DNA of 64,000 nucleotides. It comes from Rhizobium mongolense USDA 1844 (GTDB lineage: Bacteria > Pseudomonadota > Alphaproteobacteria > Rhizobiales > Rhizobiaceae). This document shows positions 55,105 through 61,957 of this stretch, in pieces. The stretch's first letter is position 1. Every line of letters begins with the position of its first letter. The stretch covers positions 62,001 to 126,000 of the forward strand of contig NZ_ATTQ01000004.1 in NCBI RefSeq assembly GCF_000419765.1, in the 5' to 3' direction. Made by a program: the position numbers and the translations under genes. Under the pieces are notes generated by a model. That model saw only the letters and a program-made list of their open reading frames with translations, did no database searches and was not told the DNA's origin.

Positions 55105-55950
55105 TCAGATTGCGGTTGCGACTTCCATGGCGATCTGGCTGAGCGAGGCTTCGGCGGAAGGTCCGGCCAGAACGTAGGAGGTGCCGGCATTGTGCCAGGT
55201 GATCAGGCCGATTTCGTCCCTGATCGTTTCCTTGAAATCTTCGGACTCGGGCGGCTGGGCATCCTTGCGAAAGCAGATGGAGATGAGATCGCCGTCCGTG
55301 CTCGTATAGACCAGCTGGCCGACCGGCTTTCCGTCGCCAAGAAGCACGCGGGCGCCCTGGAAGGTCCAGCCGTCGGTAGACAAGTCAGGCACGCGGAAGG
55401 CGACGCCGACCGTGGACGTCAGCCAGTTGGAAATCTCCTCGGCCTGGGTAGAGGGTACCTCGACGATATGCCGCGGCTGGCGGATCATCAGGCGCTGGTA
55501 GGCGGTGATGTCGTTCAGCCAGTTCTTGCTGCTGGCATTGTCGTCCACGATCTGCGTCGTGCCATTGCCCGTGGGAGCGCCAGGGCTCGTGCCGGCGAGA
55601 TAGCCGATGCCGCAGCCGACGATAAAAAGGATGATCGCTGCGGCCAGCGCCTGCGTGCCGCTCGGCGCGAGCTTCATCGACGGGCGGGTGGTTCGCGGCG
55701 CGATCGGCGCCTTGGGCGGCTGGACGCTCTTGATCGAGCGCACGAGCGCCAGCGGAACCGGCTCCTTAAGGATATCGTCCAGACGGCGGCGGCCGAAATC
55801 GGTGCCGTGTCGCAGCTTGTCGTAGAGCCGGCGCGCACCTTCGTCGGTGGCGAGGCGCTGCTCCAGCTCGTGCTTCTGTTCCGGCGTCGTTTCGCCGTCG
55901 AGAAGGGCAGTCAGCTGGGCATCAAGCGATAGTTTTTTGAAATCGGGCAA
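55105..55950 (-). CDS. Membrane anti-sigma factor
   Basis: A 281-residue protein with a cytoplasmic N-terminal anti-sigma domain (LDAQLTALLDGETTPEQKHELEQRL, about residues 8-60), one transmembrane helix at about 100-122 (ALAAAIILFIVGCGIGYLAG) and a periplasmic C-terminal domain. There is no HxxxCxxC zinc motif. It lies three bases behind the ECF sigma gene, so it is the obvious partner that holds the sigma factor at the membrane until an envelope signal arrives. Confidence 0.87.
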   Translation of the reverse strand: MPDFKKLSLDAQLTALLDGETTPEQKHELEQRLATDEGARRLYDKLRHGTDFGRRRLDDILKEPVPLALVRSIKSVQPPKAPIAPRTTRPSMKLAPSGTQALAAAIILFIVGCGIGYLAGTSPGAPTGNGTTQIVDDNASSKNWLNDITAYQRLMIRQPRHIVEVPSTQAEEISNWLTSTVGVAFRVPDLSTDGWTFQGARVLLGDGKPVGQLVYTSTDGDLISICFRKDAQPPESEDFKETIRDEIGLITWHNAGTSYVLAGPSAEASLSQIAMEVATAI

Positions 55951-55953
55951 AGT

Positions 55954-56460
55954 TCAGTACCTGTGAGGATGGTCGTCGGCGTGGCTTGCGAAGTGCAGCC
56001 GCGCCGCGGCAAGCTGCGCGGGCACGCTGCCGGCCGATATGCCCATGATGTCGGCGGTCTGCTGATAGGTATGTCCTTCGACAGCGACGAGCAGGAAGAC
56101 GCTCGAAATGCCTTCGGGCATTTCGGCGAGCATGCGGTGTATGGCATCGGTATCGGCGACGGCTGCGCGATCGCGCGCCGCGTCGCGGATATCCGTGACG
56201 TTGCTCTTGGAAGCCGGTCGCGCCTTGCGTCTGCGGCCATCGTCGCTCCACTGTTGGCGGGCGAGCGTGTAAATCCAGCTTTCGAGTCGGCCTTCGCCGC
56301 TCCACTGGTGGCTCTTCGCCACCGCACGCTGACAGACCGCCTGCACCAGATCGTCGGCAGCCGCCGCATCGCCGGCAAGCGTCATCGCGAAGCGCCGCAG
56401 CCGCGGGAGCAGGCCCACCAGGTCGCGTCGGATATCGATGGTCGTTACAGGCTGACGCAT
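55954..56460 (-). CDS. ECF RNA polymerase sigma factor
   Basis: A 168-residue group IV sigma factor. Region 2 includes LLPRLRRFAMTLAGDAAAADDLVQAVCQRA and GRLESWIYTLARQQW; region 4 is GISSVFLLVAVEGHTYQQTADIMGIS with the helix-turn-helix SVPAQLAAARLHF. Its anti-sigma follows by three bases. No obvious conserved ECF promoter pair was recognised in the gap upstream, so autoregulation cannot be judged. Confidence 0.9.
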   Translation of the reverse strand: MRQPVTTIDIRRDLVGLLPRLRRFAMTLAGDAAAADDLVQAVCQRAVAKSHQWSGEGRLESWIYTLARQQWSDDGRRRKARPASKSNVTDIRDAARDRAAVADTDAIHRMLAEMPEGISSVFLLVAVEGHTYQQTADIMGISAGSVPAQLAAARLHFASHADDHPHRY

Positions 56461-56627
56461 AGTCTCATTTCGTGAATGTGTTCGGGCGAAGCACCCGATG
56501 TGGGCAAAGCTTTTATATCGTGGAAGTGACCTTTATGGAACAATTTTGCACTGCCGCGCAAGAAGAAGACGGCGCGGTCGAAGAATTCCCCAAGGTTTCT
56601 TTCTTGGTCGACGGAGCAGGACCCGTT

Positions 56628-57188
56628 TCAATAGGTCCGGTAGCCGTTCAGGCTCTGCAATAGCGCCCGATAAGCCCAGGTGTTTTCGCCGCCGCGGTCG
56701 CGAATTTCGACGAGCTGGACGCGGGCGCCCTGGAGGTCACCTTCTTCGGCCAAGGCCTGGCCCATGTATGATCGTGCGAGGATATAATTTTCGTCCGCTT
56801 GCAGCGCCTTGCGGTAATAGGACATTCCGAGTTCCCTCCGGCCCGCCTTGCGGTTTGCATAGCCGAGATAGTTGAGGATGCGCGGATCGTTCTTGTTCCT
56901 GGCGAGGTTCAAGACGGTGATGGCATTTTCATATTGGCCGGCATAGGCGAATTCGCGCGCTGCCTCGTAGAGGTCGTCGTCGTTAAAGCCGCTCTTCTTC
57001 GGCGCGACGCATTCCTTCCTCTTCTTGTCCCACACCTTGCCGTCGGCGCATTTGGTCGTGGTTTGGGTCTTCGGAGGCGGGCTTGTCTCGTCGCTTTCGT
57101 CACCGACGGCGAAGGCCGGTGCCGAGAGACCGGCCGCAAGGCCGAAGGCGAAGGTGAGACGGCAGATGCGGTTTGCTGCGGCGCGCAT
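56628..57188 (-). CDS. Exported TPR-repeat protein
   Basis: A 186-residue protein with a signal peptide (residues 1-27; RLTFAFGLAAGLSAPAFA). A short cysteine-bearing segment (CADGKVWDKKRKECV) is followed by two or three TPR units (DLYEAAREFAYAGQYENAITVLNLA, PRILNYLGYANRKAGRRELGMSYYRKAL, NYILARSYMGQALAEEGDLQGA). It lies upstream of the sigma factor gene with a 167-base gap. TPR units suggest protein binding in the periplasm; the partner is unknown. Confidence 0.83.
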   Translation of the reverse strand: MRAAANRICRLTFAFGLAAGLSAPAFAVGDESDETSPPPKTQTTTKCADGKVWDKKRKECVAPKKSGFNDDDLYEAAREFAYAGQYENAITVLNLARNKNDPRILNYLGYANRKAGRRELGMSYYRKALQADENYILARSYMGQALAEEGDLQGARVQLVEIRDRGGENTWAYRALLQSLNGYRTY

Positions 57189-57333
57189 GGCTTGCTCCCT
57201 GATCGGCGGCGGTTGCGGCCGGATTGTACAGTGGGATTTGGAAATACCAAGGGCTTAGGCATCGCCCGGCGGAAAATCGCAGAAGCTTCAGAAAATGATT
57301 CAAAAGGCGGCGAAAAAGATTCCGCTTTTCCGT

Positions 57334-58254
57334 CTAAAGCTTGAAAATATCGATACTTTCCGACGAAACGCCATCGCCCATGTCGTTCAAACTGAAGCGT
57401 TCGCCCCTCAGTTCCCAGGCGCCGGGCGAACCGTCGATGCTGAAGAGATTATAGGCGGCACGGGGCTTCAAGCCACCCGGTCCCTGCGAGGCGGAAGCAA
57501 TGCCGACCACAGGCACGGGACCGGTCTGGCCGCGCAGCCAGTGGAGCGTATTGAGATGCGTATGGCCGTGGAGCACGAGTTCTGCTCCACCGGTCGAGAC
57601 GACGGCGGCAAAGCGGCGGATGCCGATCATCCGCTTGTAGAAAGCGGTCGCGCCGCGGATCGGCGGGTGGTGGATCATGACGACGCGAAAGAGGCCGGCT
57701 TCACCGGCCGCGCGGAGCATGTTGACGGTCTCGCGTGCCTGCCGCTGGCTAAAGAAGCCGCTGGCGGCAAATGGTGGCGTGGCGACGGCCGTCGAGCAGC
57801 CGACGAGCGCGACTTTGCCGCGGACGCGGAGATAGGGAAAGATGTGCTTGTCTTCCTCCCATTCGGCTGGGGCGAGGTCGCCGCGTACATAGTCGTACCA
57901 GGCGCGCATGGATTTCTCGTAGGCGCCGGGCACATAGGCGTCGTGATTGCCTGGAACCACGGAGGTTTCGGCCGGTTCTCCGAGTGCGCGAAGCCAGGCG
58001 GCGGCAGAGCGGATCTCAATGCCGCTTGCGAGATTCACCAAGTCGCCGGTCACGGCCAGGTGGTCCGCATGGCGCGCACGGATATCCTCCAGGAGCAGAT
58101 CCAGCGTGCCGCCGAAAAGATGCTTGCGCCTGTGGCGGTGCCAGTTCACAAAGCCGGTTATGCGCTTCGAGAAAAGCTCGCGGAATGAAAGATTGGGAAG
58201 TGGGCCGAGGTGGATATCCGAGATATGCGCGAGCTTGAACATGCTACGAGACAT
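57334..58254 (-). CDS. Metallophosphoesterase
   Basis: A 306-residue calcineurin-like phosphoesterase. The five metal motifs are seen in order: AHISDIHLG, VTGDLVN, VVPGNHD, VMIHHPP and HGHTHLN. It could hydrolyse phosphodiesters of nucleotides or lipids; the family is too broad to say more. A second ATG four codons in (58242, MFKLAHISDIH) matches the usual N-terminus better. Divergent from the Nudix gene. Confidence 0.9.
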   Translation of the reverse strand: MSRSMFKLAHISDIHLGPLPNLSFRELFSKRITGFVNWHRHRRKHLFGGTLDLLLEDIRARHADHLAVTGDLVNLASGIEIRSAAAWLRALGEPAETSVVPGNHDAYVPGAYEKSMRAWYDYVRGDLAPAEWEEDKHIFPYLRVRGKVALVGCSTAVATPPFAASGFFSQRQARETVNMLRAAGEAGLFRVVMIHHPPIRGATAFYKRMIGIRRFAAVVSTGGAELVLHGHTHLNTLHWLRGQTGPVPVVGIASASQGPGGLKPRAAYNLFSIDGSPGAWELRGERFSLNDMGDGVSSESIDIFKL

Positions 58255-58313
58255 AGACCAGGATATTTACAAATCAAACACATCCGATTGAACGAAATAG
58301 TGAAAACAGAACC

Positions 58314-58793
58314 ATGACGACCAAGGAAATCAGGCCCTGGCAATCAAAGTTGCTGATGCGGATCGTGCATGGCTATTTCGCGCTCGCGCGGGGCATGACC
58401 ATGGGTGTGCGGGCGGCCTGTTTCGATTCGTCCGGGCGGATTTTTCTGGTCCGCCACAGCTACATTCCCGGCTGGCATATGCCTGGCGGCGGGCTGGAGC
58501 GCAACGAGACGGCAGAGGAAGCGCTGATCAAGGAACTGCGCGAGGAAGGCAACCTCAGGATTATCGGCAAACCGCAGCTCTTCCATGTCTATTTCAACGC
58601 ATCGGCGAGCCGGCGCGATCATGTGGTCTTTTACCGCGCCGAGGTCGAGCAGACGGCGCCGCGCAAGCCGGATCGCGAAATTGTCGAATGCGGCTTCTTC
58701 GCGCTCGACGGTCTGCCGGACGGCACGACTGAAGCGACGAGGCGCAGGCTGAGGGAGTTGAGCGGCGAAGAGCCCGCCGCGCACTTCTGGTAG
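58314..58793 (+). CDS. Nudix hydrolase
   Basis: A 159-residue Nudix protein; MGVRAACFDSSGRIFLVRHSYIPGWHMPGGGLERNET contains the usual start. The Nudix box is GGLERNETAEEALIKELREE then GNL: Lys replaces the Arg of the REUxEExGU core and Gly/Asn are swapped at its end, while all catalytic Glu residues remain. It would cleave a nucleoside diphosphate linked to another group. Ends three bases before the converging GST gene. Confidence 0.88.
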   Translation: MTTKEIRPWQSKLLMRIVHGYFALARGMTMGVRAACFDSSGRIFLVRHSYIPGWHMPGGGLERNETAEEALIKELREEGNLRIIGKPQLFHVYFNASASRRDHVVFYRAEVEQTAPRKPDREIVECGFFALDGLPDGTTEATRRRLRELSGEEPAAHFW

Positions 58794-58796
58794 GAT

Positions 58797-59786
58797 TCAC
58801 GCGGCATCGGCAAGCTTGGCGCGGCCGTGCAGCCGGTCGAGATCGAGAGCCGGGCCAGCCGGGACCAGGCCCGTCGGATTGATCGTCCTGTGGCTGCGGT
58901 AATAGTGCTCCTTGATGTGGCGCAGGTTCACCGTCTCCTTGACGCCCGGCGTCTGGTAAAGATCGCGCAGGTAGCCCGAGAGGTTGTTGTAGTCTTCAAT
59001 GCGGCGGATGTTGCACTTGAAGTGGCCGACATAGACCGCATCGAAGCGCGCCAGCGTCGTGAACAGCCGCCAGTCGGCTTCCGTCAGCCGGTCGCCGAAG
59101 AGATAGCGGCTTTTGCCGAGACGCTCGTCCAGCATGTCCAGCGTTTCGAAAATCTTCACGACATTCTCTTCGTAGGCTTCCTGCGTCGTTGCAAAGCCGG
59201 CCTTGTAGACGCCATTGTTGACGGTGTCGTAGACGATCGCATTCAGCGCATCGATATCGGCGTGGAGATGGGCGGGATAAAAATCCGTCTTCGAATCGGT
59301 CAGGCCGTCGAAGGCGCTGTTGAACATGCGGATGATCTCGGCGGATTCATTGTTGACGATCGTGCCGGTCTTCTTGTCCCAGAGCACGGGAACGGTGACG
59401 CGGCCGGAATAGTGCGGATCGGCTTTCACGTAGATCTCGAAGAGGGTCCTTGCACCGTAAAGGTGATCGCCAGTCGCGCCGTCGCCGACTTTGAATTCCC
59501 AGCCGTTCTCGGCCATCAGCGGATCGACGACGGACACGGAGATGATGTCATCGAGCTTCTTCAGTTTGCGGAAAATGAGCGTGCGGTGTGCCCAGGGGCA
59601 GGCGAGTGAGACATAGAGATGATAGCGGTCAGCCTCGGCCTTGAAGCCGCCGGTGCCCGTCGGTCCTGCCTCTCCAGTGGCCGTGATCCAGTTGCGGAAC
59701 TGAGAGGCCGCGCGCTTGAAGTGACCCTTCGTTTCCTTCGTATCGTACCAGACGTCCTGCCAGACGCCGTCGACCAGCATGCCCAT
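58797..59786 (-). CDS. Glutathionyl-hydroquinone reductase (Xi-class GST)
   Basis: A 329-residue enzyme that reduces glutathionyl-hydroquinones, using the Cys in YVSLACPWAHRTLI. The N-terminal MLVDGVWQDVWYDTKETKGHFKR and C-terminal FDAVYVGHFKCNIRRIEDY with YYRSHRTINPTGLVP are characteristic of the YqjG/PcpF/ECM4 group. The first or third codon (59786 or 59780) can be the start. Cytoplasmic, single gene. Confidence 0.92.
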   Translation of the reverse strand: MGMLVDGVWQDVWYDTKETKGHFKRAASQFRNWITATGEAGPTGTGGFKAEADRYHLYVSLACPWAHRTLIFRKLKKLDDIISVSVVDPLMAENGWEFKVGDGATGDHLYGARTLFEIYVKADPHYSGRVTVPVLWDKKTGTIVNNESAEIIRMFNSAFDGLTDSKTDFYPAHLHADIDALNAIVYDTVNNGVYKAGFATTQEAYEENVVKIFETLDMLDERLGKSRYLFGDRLTEADWRLFTTLARFDAVYVGHFKCNIRRIEDYNNLSGYLRDLYQTPGVKETVNLRHIKEHYYRSHRTINPTGLVPAGPALDLDRLHGRAKLADAA

Positions 59787-60063
59787 TGTTCTCTTCCTTC
59801 AAATTCGCCGTTGGCGGAAACATATTGCACGCGGCCGATCTTTGCAGGGGTGAAAAGACTGAACAATGCGTCACAAATGTTTTTTCGGTGGCGTCACTTT
59901 GCGTTGGACGAGGGAAATTTTTCCTGCTATCGGCCTCTTCACATTTTCTCAGGAACCCGATTTGATTTACGCATCCAGAAATCTGCGACGACGCTGATGT
60001 TCCCGAACGCCTAAGCGCGTGCTCGAAAACCATCACTTCCGTCTATCCGGTTTCTGTCTCATC

Positions 60064-60564
60064 ATGCACAAGCACGATCTGGTCTACCTCACTGAGGATG
60101 CGTCTCACGACGCGGCTATCGAACACATCAACGAAGAAGCATTCGGCCCTGGCCGGCACACGCGCGCCGCTGCCCGCATCCGCGAGCAGGGGCCGCACGA
60201 TTTGTCGCTCTCCTTCATCTGTACCGATGACGGTGAAACGATCGCCTCGGTCAGGATGACGCCGGTCATGGCGGGCGATGTTAAAGGGCACCTGCTCGGA
60301 CCGCTCGCCGTCCGGCCATCGCACAAGAATATGGGCATCGGCCGCGAACTCGTGCGAATCGCGGTGGAGGCGGCAAGGCGCAACGGCTCCGAGGCCGTCA
60401 TCCTTGTCGGCGATCCGCCGTATTATTGCCCGCTCGGCTTCGAGAAGGTTGCCTACAACGCGCTCGCCTTTCCAGGGCCAGTCGATCCCGCCCGTGTTCT
60501 GGTCGTTCCGATTGCCGAAGATGCGCATCAGCGTCTCAAGGGTATAATCGGCTGGCGTGCATAG
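60064..60564 (+). CDS. GNAT-family N-acetyltransferase
   Basis: A 166-residue acetyltransferase. It begins MHKHDLVYLTEDASHDAAIE, carries LGPLAVRPSHKNMGIGRELVRIAVEAA with the acetyl-CoA loop (HKNMGIG) and GDPPYYCPLGFEKV at the end, as in the YhbS/GCN5-like predicted N-acetyltransferases. The ATG at 60064 gives the family N-terminus; a GTG at 60019 would add 15 residues. Substrate unknown. Confidence 0.86.
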   Translation: MHKHDLVYLTEDASHDAAIEHINEEAFGPGRHTRAAARIREQGPHDLSLSFICTDDGETIASVRMTPVMAGDVKGHLLGPLAVRPSHKNMGIGRELVRIAVEAARRNGSEAVILVGDPPYYCPLGFEKVAYNALAFPGPVDPARVLVVPIAEDAHQRLKGIIGWRA

Positions 60565-60636
60565 GTCATATGTTCTATCGCTGATTTTCCCTGACCTCAC
60601 TTTGCGCGAGGTTTCGGCAGCTTGGTGGAGGGCGGC

Positions 60637-61950
60637 ATGAGCGGAATTTCGATGGACGAGGCGCTGGATCGCGCCGGGACGGGCGCATTTCAGCGGCGGC
60701 TGATGGCGATTTTCGGGCTTGTCTGGGCGGCCGACGCCATGCAGGTGCTAGCCGTCGGCTTCACGGCAGCTTCGATCGCCGCCACGTTCCAGCTGACGGT
60801 CCCGCAGGCACTGCAGACCGGAACGCTTTTCTTCCTCGGCATGCTGATCGGCGCCGTCGTCTTCGGCCGCCTCGCCGACAGGGTGGGCCGGCGCTCCGTG
60901 CTGATCCTGACGGTCGCCTGTGATGCCATGTTCGGTACGCTTTCGATCTTCGCTCCGGATTTCACCAGCCTGCTCGTTCTGCGCTTCTTAACGGGGATGG
61001 CCGTTGGCGGCACGTTGCCGGTCGACTATGCGATGATGGCGGAATTTCTGCCCGCAAAGAACCGAGGCCGTTGGCTCGTCGTGCTTGAGGGGTTCTGGGC
61101 GGTCGGCACGTTGATCGTTGCGCTTGCCGCATGGGCCGCAAGCGTCGCCGGCGTTGCCGATGCGTGGCGCTACATCTTTGCCGTGACGGCGCTGCCCGCC
61201 ATCTTCGGCATCGGGCTTCGCTTCTTCGTGCCGGAATCGCCGCTCTATCTGGTGCGAACAGGCCGTGCCGAAGACGCCAAGGCAATCGTCAACCGTATGC
61301 TGAAACGCAATGGCAGGCCGGAGCTTGCCGCCGCCGATCAGCTTGTGCCGGCCCCGCATGCGCCTTCAGAGGGCATCTTCTCCGCCTCGCTTCGCCGCCG
61401 CAGTCTGATGATCCTGGCGATATGGTTTCTCGTTTCGGTCTCCTATTACGGCGTGTTCACCTGGATGCCTGCAAGGCTTGCCGGCGAGGGCTTCGGTTTC
61501 GTGCGCGGCTATGGCTTTCTCGTCTTCGTGGCGCTCGCCCAGATACCGGGCTACGCGCTCGCGGCCTACGGTGTCGAGAAATGGGGGCGGCGGCCAACGC
61601 TGATCGGCTTCTGCCTGCTTTCGGCGGCGGGATGCCTGCTCTTCGTACTTTCGCCGGACGACGTGCTGATCGGCGCATCGCTGCTGGTCATGAGCTTCGC
61701 GCTGCTCGGCACTTGGGGCGCGCTTTACGCCTATACGCCCGAGCTCTACCCGACGGCATCGCGCGCCACCGGAATGGGGACCGCAGGCGCCATGGCTCGG
61801 CTCGGCGGGCTTGCCGCACCGTCGCTGATGGCATTCGTCGTGTCGCTGGGTCTCGGCGTCGCCATCGGGCTATTTGCAGCGCTGCTGGTGGTGGCTGCCA
61901 TCGCCGCGCTTGCGATCGATGCAGAGACGCGGCGGGTCTCGCTCGCATAA
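60637..61950 (+). CDS. MFS transporter (SP/AAHS-like)
   Basis: A 437-residue permease with 12 helices. MFS signatures appear as GRLADRVGRRSVL between helices 2 and 3 and GMAVGGTLPVDYAMMAEFLP in helix 4. The Glu in AEFLP and the PESPLYLVRTGR linker recall the sugar/niacin/aromatic-acid porter branch. The ATG at 60637 has GGAGGGC upstream. Converges with the membrane protein that follows. Substrate not determined. Confidence 0.87.
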   Translation: MSGISMDEALDRAGTGAFQRRLMAIFGLVWAADAMQVLAVGFTAASIAATFQLTVPQALQTGTLFFLGMLIGAVVFGRLADRVGRRSVLILTVACDAMFGTLSIFAPDFTSLLVLRFLTGMAVGGTLPVDYAMMAEFLPAKNRGRWLVVLEGFWAVGTLIVALAAWAASVAGVADAWRYIFAVTALPAIFGIGLRFFVPESPLYLVRTGRAEDAKAIVNRMLKRNGRPELAAADQLVPAPHAPSEGIFSASLRRRSLMILAIWFLVSVSYYGVFTWMPARLAGEGFGFVRGYGFLVFVALAQIPGYALAAYGVEKWGRRPTLIGFCLLSAAGCLLFVLSPDDVLIGASLLVMSFALLGTWGALYAYTPELYPTASRATGMGTAGAMARLGGLAAPSLMAFVVSLGLGVAIGLFAALLVVAAIAALAIDAETRRVSLA

Positions 61951-61957
61951 GCGAGAC

